DNA of 64,000 nt from Brachybacterium phenoliresistens. GTDB taxonomy: Bacteria; Actinomycetota; Actinomycetes; Actinomycetales; Dermabacteraceae. Under the pieces are notes generated by a model. The model was not told the DNA's origin. It saw only the letters and a list, made by a program, of their open reading frames with translations, and searched no databases. Positions within the stretch are counted from its first letter, which is position 1. Every line of letters begins with the position of its first letter. Position numbers and translations under genes: made by a program. The stretch is taken from NCBI RefSeq assembly GCF_000576425.1, contig NZ_KK069988.1, forward strand, positions 1-64,000, written 5' to 3'. Below, piece by piece: positions 27,236 to 38,472 of the stretch.

Positions 27236-28104
27236 GCCTGCCCGTCCCGGCGCGGCTGCGCACGGCCCTCGGCGAGGTCTCCGGCCGCCTCGCGGCCGCA
27301 GGGGTGCCCAGCCCCACCGTCGATGCCCGCGCCCTCATCGCCCGCGCCGCCGGCGAGCCCGCCCACCTGGTCCTGCTCGACGCGCTGCCGGACGGCTTCG
27401 ACGCGCATCTCGAGGAGCTCACCCGCCGCCGGGAGGCGCGCGAGCCGCTGCAGCTCATCCTCGGCAGCGCCCCGTTCCGCCGGCTCCAGCTCGAGGTGGC
27501 CGCCGGGGTGTTCATCCCCCGTCCCGAGACCGAGGTGGCCCTCGACGTCCTCCTCGAGCACGCCCGCACCGAGCACGTGGCCCAGGTGCTGGACCTGTGC
27601 ACCGGCAGCGGGGCGATCGCCGCCGCCGTGCTGGACGAGATGCCCGGCGTGCGCGTGCTCGCGGTCGAACGGGATCCGGCCGCCGCGCGCCTCGCCGCCC
27701 GGAACATCGCCGCCGCCGGCGGGGACCGCGGCACGGTGCTGCAGGGCGATGTGCGCGAGGTCCCGATCGAGCCCGGCGTCGACGCCGTGCTGTCCAACCC
27801 GCCGTACATCCCCGCCGGCCAGGTCCCCCGGGACCCCGAGGTGCTCGCCCACGACCCGGAGGCGGCGCTCTACGGCGGCGGCGAGGACGGTCTTCAGATC
27901 CCACGGGCGATCATCGTCCGTGCGGCGCGGCTCCTGCGGCCCGGCGGGCTGCTGGTGATGGAGCACGCCGATGTCCAGGGCCCGGCGACCTGCGCGATCG
28001 CGCAGGAGACCGGGGCGTTCGAGCAGGTGCGCACCCGCGTCGATCTCACCGGCCGGGACCGGTTCCTCGTCGCGGTGCGCCGTCAGGCGGAAGTGAGAGA
28101 CTGA
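27232..28104 (+). CDS. prmC: Release factor glutamine N5-methyltransferase PrmC
   Basis: 290 residues. An N-terminal helical domain (about 1-85) binds the release factor; the SAM-dependent methyltransferase domain has [12 protein letters not shown] (motif I) and NPPY (about 188-191), which binds the glutamine side chain. It modifies the GGQ of RF1 and RF2. The ATG overlaps the prfA stop (ATGA), the standard arrangement, and tsaC follows 5 nt later. Confidence 0.95.
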   Translation: MSLPVPARLRTALGEVSGRLAAAGVPSPTVDARALIARAAGEPAHLVLLDALPDGFDAHLEELTRRREAREPLQLILGSAPFRRLQLEVAAGVFIPRPETEVALDVLLEHARTEHVAQVLDLCTGSGAIAAAVLDEMPGVRVLAVERDPAAARLAARNIAAAGGDRGTVLQGDVREVPIEPGVDAVLSNPPYIPAGQVPRDPEVLAHDPEAALYGGGEDGLQIPRAIIVRAARLLRPGGLLVMEHADVQGPATCAIAQETGAFEQVRTRVDLTGRDRFLVAVRRQAEVRD

Positions 28105-28109
28105 CCCCC

Positions 28110-29189
28110 GTGAGCGTTCATGACACCCAGAATGAGGACAGCCGCCCCGAGGCGATCGAGGCCGCTGTCGCCGCCGTCCGCGACGGCAGGCTGATCGTGC
28201 TGCCGACCGACACCGTGTACGGCATCGGCGCCGATGCCTTCACCCCCGAGGCCGTGCAGGCGCTGCTGGACGCCAAGGGGCGCGGCCGCGACATGCCGCC
28301 GCCCGTGCTCATCGGCGACCCGGCCGTGCTGCTCGCGCTGGCCGTGGACGTCCCGGACTACGTCGAGGACCTGGCCGATGCCTTCTGGCCCGGGCCGCTC
28401 ACCCTCATCCTGAACGCCCAGCCGTCGCTGACCTGGGACCTGGGGGAGACCCGCGGCACCGTCGCCCTGCGCATGCCCGATGACGAGGTCGCCCTCGAGC
28501 TGCTGCGCGCGACCGGGCCGCTGGCCGTCTCGAGCGCGAACCGCAGCGGGAAGAGCGCCGCGCTGACGGTGCTGGACGCCGCCACCCAGCTGGGCGACGC
28601 CGTCGACGTCTACCTCGACGGAGGACCCGCGCGGATCGGCGAGGCGTCCACCATCATCGACACCACGGTCACGCCGGCCGAGATCGTCCGCCAGGGCGCG
28701 CTGGGCCGGGACGAGATCGTCGCGAAGGTCGGGGACATCTTCACCGCCCCCGAGCCGCCCGCCGAGGAGGAGGACGCGGCGGCGGAGGCCGAGGCCGCGG
28801 ACACCGCGGCGAGCGACTCCTCCGACGACGCATCGGGGGAGACGGCGCCCGAGGGCGAGAGCCCGGCCGGCGCCGCTCCGGCCCTGGCCCTGGACTCCGA
28901 GGACCCCGCCCCGGCGCCGGGGTCCGACGCCGCTCCCGCCGATGTCGATGCCGCCGAGGCCGAGGCCGAGGCCGATGCTGCCGATGCCGCGGACCCGGCG
29001 CAGGCCGCCGCCTCCGGCGCCCTGGCCGGACCGGACGGGCCCGCGCTGCAGGAAGACGCCGCGACCTCGGACGAGGGCGAGGTCGACTCCCCGGCAGGTG
29101 CCGGGCCGGCCGCCGCCGGGGCGCTGGACCTGCCCCGTGAGTCGGCTGCCGACGACGCCCGTGGCGCCGCCGGGGCCACGGCCGGGTGA
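28110..29189 (+). CDS. tsaC: L-threonylcarbamoyladenylate synthase (TsaC/Sua5 family) with long acidic tail
   Basis: 359 residues, of which only about 1-213 form the YrdC fold (VLPTDTVYGIGADAF, FWPGPLTLIL, GTVALRMPDD, AVSSANRSGKSAA, STIIDTT). It makes threonylcarbamoyl-AMP from threonine, bicarbonate and ATP for t6A37 of tRNA, used by TsaD (5958-7010). Residues about 214-359 are an Ala/Asp/Glu/Pro-rich, highly acidic, probably disordered tail with no Sua5 C-terminal domain. GTG 28110 is chosen at the start of homology; no clear ribosome-binding site is seen. Its stop overlaps the wecA start by 4 nt. The conserved neighbours prmC and wecA support the call. Confidence 0.93.
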   Translation: MSVHDTQNEDSRPEAIEAAVAAVRDGRLIVLPTDTVYGIGADAFTPEAVQALLDAKGRGRDMPPPVLIGDPAVLLALAVDVPDYVEDLADAFWPGPLTLILNAQPSLTWDLGETRGTVALRMPDDEVALELLRATGPLAVSSANRSGKSAALTVLDAATQLGDAVDVYLDGGPARIGEASTIIDTTVTPAEIVRQGALGRDEIVAKVGDIFTAPEPPAEEEDAAAEAEAADTAASDSSDDASGETAPEGESPAGAAPALALDSEDPAPAPGSDAAPADVDAAEAEAEADAADAADPAQAAASGALAGPDGPALQEDAATSDEGEVDSPAGAGPAAAGALDLPRESAADDARGAAGATAG

Positions 29190-30307
29190 GGGTCTACCTC
29201 TTCATCCTGCTGCTCGCCGCGGCAGTGACCTTCCTCACCACTCCCGCGGTGAGGCTGCTGGCCCGGCGCGCCGGGGCGATGACCGCCGTCCGCGCCCGGG
29301 ACATGCACGACGTGGTCACGCCGCGGCTGGGCGGCGTGGCGATGCTGCTCGGCGTCATCGCCGCGATGCTCGTCGCCAGCCGGGTGCCCTTCCTGGAGAG
29401 GCTGTTCGACAACGGCCAGCCCTGGGCGATCCTCACCGCCGCGGTGGTGGTGTGCCTGCTCGGCGCGGCGGACGACAAATGGGACCTGGACTGGGTCACC
29501 AAGCTCGCCGGCCAGGTGCTCGCCGCCTTCCTGCTGGCCTGGCAGGGCGTGCAGCTGGTCTCGCTGCCGATCAACGGCGTGATGCTGCTGTCGCCGCGCG
29601 GCGCTCTCATCCTCACCGTGCTGGTGGTGGTGGTGAGCATGAACGCGGTGAACTTCGTGGACGGGCTGGACGGGCTCGCGGCCGGCGTGATGGCCATCGG
29701 CGGCGGCGCCTTCTTCATCTACGCCTACCTGCTCACCCGCGGGGCGAGCGCGACGGACTTCTCCTCGCTGGCCGCCCTGCTCACGGCGATCCTCATCGGC
29801 GCCTGCCTGGGGTTCCTCCCGCACAACCTCGACCGGGCGCGGATCTTCATGGGGGACTCCGGCTCGATGCTGCTGGGCCTGCTGCTGGCGGCCAGCACCA
29901 TCACCGTCACCGGGCAGGTCGACCCCGCCCAGCTCTCCGCGGCCGACGTCTTCGGCCAGTTCCTGCCGATCCTGCTGCCGATCGGCGTGATGTTCGTGCC
30001 CTTCCTCGACTTCGCCCTCGCCGTGGTGCGGCGCATCGGCTCGGGGAAGTCCCCCTTCCACGCCGACGCCCTCCACCTCCACCACCGTCTGCTGGCGCTC
30101 GGCCACTCCAAGCGCGGCGCCGTGCTCATCATGTACACGTGGACGGTCGTGGTGTGCGTCGGCCTGCTGCTGCCGGTCTTCCTGGACCTGCGCGCCTCCG
30201 TCATCTTCTGGGTGATCGGCGTGGTCTTCGCGCTGGTCCTCACGATCGACCCCGTCACCCGTCTCCTCAAGCGCTCCCGGAAGGAGCCCGCCGATGCCCA
30301 GCACTGA
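29186..30307 (+). CDS. wecA: Polyprenyl-phosphate GlcNAc-1-phosphate transferase (WecA/TagO family)
   Basis: 373 residues with about ten membrane helices. Family motifs are in order: DMHDVVTPRLGG near the N-terminus, DDKWDLDW (Mg-binding Asp pair), NAVNFVDGLDGLAAG, FMGDSGSMLLG and the HADALHLHHRLL loop. It transfers a sugar 1-phosphate from a UDP-sugar to a polyprenyl phosphate, the first membrane step of arabinogalactan-, teichoic-acid- or other wall-glycan synthesis. GTG 29186 overlaps the tsaC stop. The prmC-tsaC-wecA-atp order is conserved in actinobacteria. Confidence 0.94.
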   Translation: MRVYLFILLLAAAVTFLTTPAVRLLARRAGAMTAVRARDMHDVVTPRLGGVAMLLGVIAAMLVASRVPFLERLFDNGQPWAILTAAVVVCLLGAADDKWDLDWVTKLAGQVLAAFLLAWQGVQLVSLPINGVMLLSPRGALILTVLVVVVSMNAVNFVDGLDGLAAGVMAIGGGAFFIYAYLLTRGASATDFSSLAALLTAILIGACLGFLPHNLDRARIFMGDSGSMLLGLLLAASTITVTGQVDPAQLSAADVFGQFLPILLPIGVMFVPFLDFALAVVRRIGSGKSPFHADALHLHHRLLALGHSKRGAVLIMYTWTVVVCVGLLLPVFLDLRASVIFWVIGVVFALVLTIDPVTRLLKRSRKEPADAQH

Positions 30308-30782
30308 CGACCTCCCCACTCCCGCCGAGGGCGCGGAGCCGGCCGCCGGCGCCGCCGGGATCCGCCGCGAGAACCAGCACCACCTCCACCGGGCGCTGCT
30401 GCTGGCGATCGTCGTCGGCGCGGTGATCGACGCGGTGCTGATCGTGCTGGCGGCGACGCTCCTGGACGGCCCGGCGCTGCGCGGGGCGCTGGTCGGGACG
30501 GGGCTCGCGCTGGTCGTGACAGTGCCCACACTGCTCTCCGCGCGGATCACCCGGGACCGGGACCCGATGATGAGCGCCGCGGTGCTCGTGGGGGCCTGGC
30601 TGGTGAAGATGTTCGTGCTGGTCATCGTCCTGCTGCTGCTCCAGGACGTCGACGGGATCTCCCGTCCCTGGATCGGCATCGCGCTGCTCGCGGGCGCCGT
30701 GGCCGCCGCCGTGACCGAGGCCCTCGCCCTGCTGGCCCGTCGGCCCCGTCTGGAGGTCGAACCGCCGTCGGTCGGGCAGTGA
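30294..30782 (+). CDS. Small membrane protein in the AtpI position
   Basis: 162 residues with four predicted membrane helices (about 35-55, 62-80, 100-120, 125-145) and polar ends. It overlaps wecA by 14 nt and precedes the ATP synthase operon, where an AtpI-like protein is usually found; in other bacteria such proteins help assemble the c-ring. Sequence similarity is too weak to confirm AtpI by eye. A new promoter for the atp genes begins right after its stop. Confidence 0.75.
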   Translation: MPSTDDLPTPAEGAEPAAGAAGIRRENQHHLHRALLLAIVVGAVIDAVLIVLAATLLDGPALRGALVGTGLALVVTVPTLLSARITRDRDPMMSAAVLVGAWLVKMFVLVIVLLLLQDVDGISRPWIGIALLAGAVAAAVTEALALLARRPRLEVEPPSVGQ

Positions 30783-30787
30783 CATTC

Positions 30788-30796
30788 TGTTATGCT
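30788..30796 (+). promoter_or_regulatory. Extended -10 promoter of the ATP synthase operon
   Basis: TGTTATGCT contains TATGCT (30791-30796) with an upstream TG at 30788-30789, a classic extended -10, directly after the AtpI-like stop. Transcription would begin near 30803, giving a leader of about 228 nt. No good -35 is visible, as expected for extended -10 promoters. Confidence 0.55.
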
Positions 30797-31030
30797 CGAG
30801 GCCGTGCGCTGTGAGGCCCCTGAGGCCGCACGGAACCCCCTGAAAACTCATCATCGGCGCGTCCTGCGCGCCATGGACGGCCCTCTCCCGCAGAGCTGGA
30901 TCGTCGGTGCTGGGTGATCCGTCGCGGCGCGCGAGGAGCTTCGCTCCGGCCGTCTCCGACACCGGTGCCGGACATTCAATGACAGCCGTTCCCGCGCTGC
31001 CGCGCGGGACCGACGACCTGGGAGATCGAG
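30797..31030 (+). other. Leader region of the atp operon
   Basis: About 230 nt without a recognisable gene. It holds a 7-bp hairpin (30802-30808 with 30827-30833), a GGCGCG/CGCGCC stem near 30856-30872 and a 14-codon frame (30873-30917). None resembles a known riboswitch. Confidence 0.4.
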
Positions 31031-31840
31031 CTGAACACCGCAGACCTCACTCCGGCCCTCTACGCGGAGGGCGACGAGCTCTTCCACATCCCGTCGCTGG
31101 CGGAGTTCTTCCCGGACGCCATCCTCTTCGCGGGCACCCCCTTCGAGTTCAACCGGGTCCAGCTCGTCCGCCTCATCATGATCGTGGTCGTGCTGCTCGT
31201 GCTGAGCATCATCGCCTCCCGCGCCAAGCTCGTGCCGGGCCGCTCCCAGAGCATCGTCGAGCTCCTCCTGGACTTCGTGAACAACACGATCATCCAGAAC
31301 ACGCTCGGCCTGCGGGAGGGCAAGCGGTTCGCCCCGATGCTCACCACGCTGTTCTTCCTCATCCTCACGATGAACATCGCCGGCGTGATCCCCGGGCTGA
31401 ACCTCGCCGGGACCTCCGTGATCGGCGTGCCGCTGGTGCTGGCCCTGTGGACCTTCGTCACCTACGTCGTCTCCGGCGTCAAGGTGCACGGCGTCGCCGG
31501 CTACCTCAAGCACGAGACGATGCCCCCCGGCGTGCCGAAGCCGATCTACCTGCTGCTGGTGCCGATCGAGTTCCTCCAGGTGGTCCTGATCCGCTGGGCC
31601 TCGCTCACGATCCGACTCCTGGCGAACATGGTCGCCGGCCACATCATGCTCGTGGTGTTCATCGGCCTCACGCAGGGTCTGCTGTTCTCGGGCAGCATCC
31701 TCCTCGTCGGCGCCCCCTTCACCGGCGCCCTGGCGATCGGCATCTACGGCTTCGAGATCTTCGTCGCCGCTCTGCAGGCCTTCATCTTCACGATGCTCTC
31801 CGCGGTGTACATCCAGATGGCCACCTCGCAGGAGCACTGA
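31031..31840 (+). CDS. atpB: ATP synthase Fo subunit a, apparent CTG start
   Basis: 269 residues if read from CTG 31031. The upstream limit of the frame is a TGA at 30980-30982, and between it and ATG 31178 there is no in-frame ATG, GTG or TTG. Residues typical of actinobacterial subunit a (FHIPSLAEFFPDAILFAGTPFEFNR) lie before 31178, so starting there would remove them. CTG 31031 is preceded by CTGGGAGATCGAG with GGGAG at 5-7 nt. About five or six helices follow, and the essential stator arginine lies near residue 194 in TIRLLANMVAGHIML. Subunit a forms the proton half-channels against the c-ring. Confidence 0.9.
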   Translation: MNTADLTPALYAEGDELFHIPSLAEFFPDAILFAGTPFEFNRVQLVRLIMIVVVLLVLSIIASRAKLVPGRSQSIVELLLDFVNNTIIQNTLGLREGKRFAPMLTTLFFLILTMNIAGVIPGLNLAGTSVIGVPLVLALWTFVTYVVSGVKVHGVAGYLKHETMPPGVPKPIYLLLVPIEFLQVVLIRWASLTIRLLANMVAGHIMLVVFIGLTQGLLFSGSILLVGAPFTGALAIGIYGFEIFVAALQAFIFTMLSAVYIQMATSQEH

Positions 31841-32158
<318 letters not shown>

Positions 32159-32168
32159 GGCTCCCCTG

Positions 32169-32708
32169 ATGATCTTCGCCGAAGGAGAAGTCTCCGGTAC
32201 CCGGCTGCTCATCCCTGCCCCCTCCGAGATCATCTGGACGCTCATCTTCGTCCTGATCTTCGCGCTGGTCTTCATGAAGTTCATCCTTCCCCGTCTGAAC
32301 GCGGTGCTCGACGAGCGCGCGGAGAAGATCGAGGGCGGGCTGAAGAAGGCCGAGGAGGTCCAGCAGCAGGTCGACGAGCTGAAGTCCACCCAGGAGCAGG
32401 AGCTCGCCGCAGCGCGCCAGGAGGCCGCTGCCATCCGCGAGAAGGCTCGCCAGGACGGTGCCCGCATCGTCGAGGAGGCCAAGGCGCATGCCGAGGCCGA
32501 GGCCGAGCGTGTTCTCGCCACCGGGCGTCAGCAGCTGAGCGCCGAGCGCCAGACCGCTTCCGCCCAGCTGCACAGCGAGGTCGGATCGCTCGCGAGCGAT
32601 CTCGCCTCGAAGATCGTCGGGGAGTCCCTCGCCGACGACGAGCGCTCCCGCCGTGTGATCGACAGGTTCCTGGACGACCTCGAGTCGAGCCAGCCCGCCA
32701 CCCGATAA
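32169..32708 (+). CDS. atpF: ATP synthase Fo subunit b
   Basis: 179 residues. One membrane helix near the N-terminus (about 21-40; IIWTLIFVLIFALVFMKFIL) is followed by a long charged coiled coil (about 45-165) that forms the peripheral stalk and binds delta. Starts 10 nt after atpE and ends 9 nt before atpH. Confidence 0.95.
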   Translation: MIFAEGEVSGTRLLIPAPSEIIWTLIFVLIFALVFMKFILPRLNAVLDERAEKIEGGLKKAEEVQQQVDELKSTQEQELAAARQEAAAIREKARQDGARIVEEAKAHAEAEAERVLATGRQQLSAERQTASAQLHSEVGSLASDLASKIVGESLADDERSRRVIDRFLDDLESSQPATR

Positions 32709-32717
32709 GGACCAGTG

Positions 32718-33533
32718 ATGCGAGGAATCTCCTCCACCTCGTTCGCCGAGGTCGTCCAGCAGGCCCAGTCCGCCTTCCGGGCTGACGGGCTCTCGCTGGA
32801 GAGCACCGCCGACGAACTGTTCGCGATCGCCGATGCGATCGACTCCAGCAATCAGCTCGTGCGTCTGCTGAGCGACTCCGGTCGCGACGCCGAGGTGAAG
32901 GAGACGGCGGTGCGCACCCTCCTGGCCGGCAAGGTCGGCGAGGCAGCCCTCGGTCTCACCCTCGAGGTCGTGCGCCGTCGCTGGTCCGAGCAGGAGGACA
33001 TCCTCGACGCGCTGGAGCAGCTGGGCGTGCTCGCCCTGCTGGACCAGGCCGACCGGGAGAACGTGCTGGGCCAGGTCGAGGAGGAGCTCTTCCAGGTCTC
33101 CCGCCTCATCGACGACAGCCCCGAGCTGTCCTCGGCCTTCGACGACTCCCGCGGGGAGCCGGCCGCCCGCGGCGGGCTCGTCTCGCGGCTGCTCGAGGGC
33201 CGGGCGCACCGTCTGGCCGTGGCGCTGGCCCGCCGGGCCGTGTCCCGCCGCAGCGAGCTCAAGCCCGCCCGCCGCGTCCGCGAGTTCGCCGAGTTCGCCT
33301 CCGAGCGGCGCAGCCGCCTCATGGCGGTCGTCGAGAGCTCCCGCCCGCTCAGCGAGCAGCAGGTCTCCCGTCTCGGGGCGATCCTGGCCCGCAGCTACGG
33401 CCGGGAGGTGCAGATGAACCTCGAGGTCTCCGCGGACGTCGTCGGTGGTCTGCGCGTCCACGTGGGCGACGACCTGTACGACGCGACCGTCCTCGCGCGC
33501 CTGGCCCAGGCCCGCGCACACCTGGTGTCCTGA
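32718..33533 (+). CDS. atpH: ATP synthase F1 subunit delta
   Basis: 271 residues, the longer actinobacterial type (about 180 in E. coli). An N-terminal helical domain binds alpha; the C-terminal part ends with the typical [24 protein letters not shown] segment that contacts b. ATG 32718 is 6 nt after AAGGA; the GTG at 32715 is only 3 nt away and was rejected. Confidence 0.94.
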   Translation: MRGISSTSFAEVVQQAQSAFRADGLSLESTADELFAIADAIDSSNQLVRLLSDSGRDAEVKETAVRTLLAGKVGEAALGLTLEVVRRRWSEQEDILDALEQLGVLALLDQADRENVLGQVEEELFQVSRLIDDSPELSSAFDDSRGEPAARGGLVSRLLEGRAHRLAVALARRAVSRRSELKPARRVREFAEFASERRSRLMAVVESSRPLSEQQVSRLGAILARSYGREVQMNLEVSADVVGGLRVHVGDDLYDATVLARLAQARAHLVS

Positions 33534-33616
33534 CGGCTCCCGCCCAGGCACCCTCGAACCACACGACCCAGAACTCCCGCAGCGACGGGATGACCGAGAG
33601 GAAGCGAAGCACCGCG

Positions 33617-35239
33617 ATGGCTGAGCTCACGATCCGCCCGGAGGACATCCGGCATGCTCTGGACACCGCCGTGTCCACCTACCAGGCAGGCTCCACCGAC
33701 CGCGAGGAGATCGGCCGCGTCACCGAGTCGGCCGACGGCATCGCCCGCGTCGAGGGCCTGCCCAACGTCATGGCCAACGAGCTCGTCCGTTTCGAGAACG
33801 GCGTCCTCGGCCTCGCGCTGAACCTCGACCTGCGCGAGATCGGCGTGGTCGTGCTCGGCGAGTTCGCCGGCATCGAGGAGGGCCAGGAGGTCCGCCGCAC
33901 CGGCGAGGTCCTCTCCGTCCCCGTCGGCGACGCCTTCCTCGGCCGCGTGGTCGACCCGACCGGCGCGCCCATCGACGGCCTCGGCACCATCGAGTCCACC
34001 GGCCGCCGCGCCCTCGAGCTGCAGGCGCCCGGCGTCATGCAGCGCAAGAGCGTCAAGGAGCCCCTGGCCACCGGCATCAAGGCCATCGACGCCATGACGC
34101 CCATCGGCCGCGGCCAGCGCCAGCTGATCATCGGCGACCGCCAGACCGGCAAGACCGCCATCGCCATGGACGCCATCCTGAACCAGAAGGCGAACTGGGA
34201 GTCCGGCGACCCGAGCAAGCAGGTGCGCTGCATCTACGTCGCAGTCGGCCAGAAGGGCTCGACCATCGCCTCGGTGCGCTCGACCCTCGAGGCGGCCGGC
34301 GCCCTGGAGTACACCACCATCGTCGCGGCCCCGGCCTCCGACCCGGCGGGCTTCAAGTACATCGCCCCCTACGCGGGCTCGGCCATCGGCCAGCACTGGA
34401 TGTACGAGGGCAAGCACGTCCTCATCGTCTTCGACGACCTGTCCAAGCAGGCCGAGGCGTACCGCGCCGTGTCGCTGCTGCTGCGCCGCCCGCCGGGCCG
34501 CGAGGCCTACCCCGGCGACGTCTTCTACCTGCACTCCCGTCTGCTGGAGCGCTGCGCGAAGCTGTCCGACGAGATGGGCGGCGGCTCGATGACCGGCCTG
34601 CCGATCATCGAGACCAAGGCCAACGACGTCTCGGCCTACATCCCGACCAACGTCATCTCCATCACCGACGGCCAGTGCTTCCTGCAGTCGGACCTGTTCA
34701 ACGCGAACCAGCGTCCGGCCGTGGACGTCGGCATCTCCGTGTCCCGCGTGGGCGGCTCCGCCCAGACGAAGGCCATGAAGTCCGTCTCGGGCACGCTGAA
34801 GATCTCGCTCGCGCAGTACCGCGACCTCGAGGCCTTCGCGATGTTCGCCTCGGACCTGGATGCCGCCTCGAAGCAGCAGCTGAACCGCGGCGCCCGCCTC
34901 ATGGAGCTGCTCAAGCAGAACCAGAGCTCGCCGTTCCCGATGGAGGAGGAGGTCGTCTCGATCTGGGCCGGCACCACCGGCAAGTTCGACGACATCGACG
35001 TCGAGGACGTCCGCGACTTCGAGACGCACCTGCTCGAGTACCTGCGCCACACCGGCGGGGTCCTCGAGGCCATCCGCACCTCGGGCAAGTTCGAGTCCTC
35101 CACCGAGGAGGAGCTCACCCGCCTGCTGGCCGATGCGAAGAAGGACTTCCTCGCCGGTCGGGGCAAGGAGCCGGTCACCGACGTGCACGGTCGCCTCGGC
35201 GACGAGGACATCGACCAGGAGAGCATCGTCCGCGGCTGA
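33617..35239 (+). CDS. atpA: ATP synthase F1 subunit alpha
   Basis: 540 residues. Walker A GDRQTGKT lies at about 173-180, followed by [36 protein letters not shown], the family signature around [17 protein letters not shown] and the C-terminal helical domain. It is the non-catalytic nucleotide-binding subunit of F1. ATG 33617 ([12 protein letters not shown]) fits other actinobacteria and follows GAGGAAG; an ATG at 33590 lacks a binding site. Confidence 0.97.
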   Translation: MAELTIRPEDIRHALDTAVSTYQAGSTDREEIGRVTESADGIARVEGLPNVMANELVRFENGVLGLALNLDLREIGVVVLGEFAGIEEGQEVRRTGEVLSVPVGDAFLGRVVDPTGAPIDGLGTIESTGRRALELQAPGVMQRKSVKEPLATGIKAIDAMTPIGRGQRQLIIGDRQTGKTAIAMDAILNQKANWESGDPSKQVRCIYVAVGQKGSTIASVRSTLEAAGALEYTTIVAAPASDPAGFKYIAPYAGSAIGQHWMYEGKHVLIVFDDLSKQAEAYRAVSLLLRRPPGREAYPGDVFYLHSRLLERCAKLSDEMGGGSMTGLPIIETKANDVSAYIPTNVISITDGQCFLQSDLFNANQRPAVDVGISVSRVGGSAQTKAMKSVSGTLKISLAQYRDLEAFAMFASDLDAASKQQLNRGARLMELLKQNQSSPFPMEEEVVSIWAGTTGKFDDIDVEDVRDFETHLLEYLRHTGGVLEAIRTSGKFESSTEEELTRLLADAKKDFLAGRGKEPVTDVHGRLGDEDIDQESIVRG

Positions 35240-35247
35240 TCCGAACA

Positions 35248-35275
35248 CCGTGCCCGCCCCTTCGGGCGGGCACGG
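35248..35275 (+). other. Intercistronic hairpin between atpA and atpG
   Basis: A perfect 12-bp GC stem (35248-35259 with 35264-35275), with a UUCG-type apex, lies in the 71-nt gap inside the operon. It has the shape of a terminator but no U-tract, and genes downstream are essential parts of the same complex, so RNA processing, stability or partial attenuation is more likely. Confidence 0.6.
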
Positions 35276-35310
35276 CGGACGCCGGTTCATCGCCCCGTAC
35301 GAGGAGAGAC

Positions 35311-36225
35311 ATGGGAGCCCAGCAGAGGGAGTACAAGAAGCGGATCCGTTCCGCCCAGGGCATGAAGAAGATCTTCAAGGCCCAGGAGATGATCGCGGCC
35401 ACGCGCATCGCCAAGGCGCACGCCCGCGTGCTCGCCACCACCCCCTACGCCGACGCCATCACCCAGGCCATCGGCGCGGTCGGCGCGCACTCGACCGACT
35501 TCGCGCACCCCTTCCTGGAGCAGGACCGCAGCGAGACCGGCCGCGCGGCCGTCCTCCTGATCACCTCCGACCGCGGCATGGCGGGCTCCTACTCGCCCAA
35601 CGCGATCCGGGAGGCGGAGGAGCTGTCCAACCGGCTGCGCGACGAGGGCAAGACGGTGGACCTGTACGTCGTCGGCCGCAAGGGCGAGACCTACTACCGG
35701 TTCCGCAACCGTCCGCCCAAGCAGGCCTGGACGCCCTACAAGGAGGAGGAGCTCGGCGCGCTCGGCCACGAGATCGCGCAGACCCTCACCGAGGCGCTGC
35801 TCAGCGAGGACCCGGCCGTCCACGTCGACGAGCTGTACCTCGTGGGCACCCGGTTCCTCAGCCGCTTCCAGCAGGTCGCCCGGGTCAGCCGCCTGGTGCC
35901 GATGGCAGTGGTCGACGGCGGGCACGGAGACCAGGCGCAGACCTTCCCGCTGTACGAGTTCGCGCCCGACGCCGCCTCGGTGATGGACGAGCTCATCCCG
36001 CGCTACGTGGAGTCCCGGATCGTGAACCTGCTGATGCAGTCGATCGCCTCCGAGCACGCCTCCCGGCAGCGCGCGATGAAGACCGCGACGGACAACGCCC
36101 AGACCCAGATCGACAAGTTCACCCGTCTGGCGAACTCCGCCCGACAGGCGGAGATCACCCAGGAGATCACGGAGATCGTCGGCGGCGCCGACGCACTCGC
36201 CGGATCAGGACGCGCAGAGCGCTGA
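35311..36225 (+). CDS. atpG: ATP synthase F1 subunit gamma
   Basis: 304 residues. The N-terminal (MGAQQREYKKRIRSAQGMKKIFKAQEMIAATRI) and C-terminal (MKTATDNAQTQIDKFTRLANSARQAEITQEITEIVGGADAL) helices form the rotor coiled coil. The central domain has the usual LLITSDRGMAGSYSPN motif. GAGGAG sits 5 nt before ATG 35311. Confidence 0.96.
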   Translation: MGAQQREYKKRIRSAQGMKKIFKAQEMIAATRIAKAHARVLATTPYADAITQAIGAVGAHSTDFAHPFLEQDRSETGRAAVLLITSDRGMAGSYSPNAIREAEELSNRLRDEGKTVDLYVVGRKGETYYRFRNRPPKQAWTPYKEEELGALGHEIAQTLTEALLSEDPAVHVDELYLVGTRFLSRFQQVARVSRLVPMAVVDGGHGDQAQTFPLYEFAPDAASVMDELIPRYVESRIVNLLMQSIASEHASRQRAMKTATDNAQTQIDKFTRLANSARQAEITQEITEIVGGADALAGSGRAER

Positions 36226-38003
<1,778 letters not shown>

Positions 38004-38022
38004 TCCGGTCCCGGACACGTCG

Positions 38023-38460
38023 ATGCGAACGAGCGCCCCGATCATCGCCCTGGTGATCGGGGCGCTCGTCGTCCTGGCGACGCTCGCCCTGGTCGCCCGC
38101 CAGGTGCATGTCTCGCGGATGCGCGGGGTGTTCGACTGCGTGCTGTGGCGCCGGGGCGTCCGGGGCCGCGAGGGCTGGCAGCAGGGGCTCATGCGCTTCA
38201 CCTCGCAGGAGCTGCAGTGGTTTCGCGCCCTCTCGTGGCGCATCCGCCCCGAGCGGCGGATCGGCCGCTGCGACATCCTCGGCGAGCAGCGCAGCGTGAT
38301 CGGGGAGAAGACCCCCGGCGGCGAGGACTACGTCCTGGTCGAGCTCACCCTGCGCCAGGGCGCCCGGGTGCGGGTGATCATGGCCCGCTCGGCGGCCTCC
38401 GCGCTGAACGCCTGGCTGGAGTCGGCGCCGATGGGGCTGGTCATCGGCGACGCCGACTGA
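38023..38460 (+). CDS. DUF2550-family membrane-anchored protein
   Basis: 145 residues. One N-terminal membrane helix (about 5-27) and a soluble domain with MRGVFDCVLWR, ELQWFRALSWRIRPERRI and VRVIMARSAASALNAWLES, all typical of DUF2550, found just after atpC in many actinobacteria. Function unknown. ATG 38023 lacks a visible ribosome-binding site. It is followed by convergent nagA only 12 nt away, with no clear terminator. Confidence 0.88.
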   Translation: MRTSAPIIALVIGALVVLATLALVARQVHVSRMRGVFDCVLWRRGVRGREGWQQGLMRFTSQELQWFRALSWRIRPERRIGRCDILGEQRSVIGEKTPGGEDYVLVELTLRQGARVRVIMARSAASALNAWLESAPMGLVIGDAD

Positions 38461-38472
38461 GGCCGGCGGCGG

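Noticed and set aside
30873..30917. 14-codon frame in the atp leader as a leader peptide
   Set aside because: No ribosome-binding site and no unusual codon run; nothing to separate it from chance.
31178..31840. atpB beginning at the internal ATG 31178
   Set aside because: It would lose conserved N-terminal residues and has no ribosome-binding site, whereas CTG 31031 has one.
33590..33616. Upstream ATG (33590) for atpA
   Set aside because: No binding site precedes it and the extra nine residues are not found in other alpha subunits; ATG 33617 fits better.
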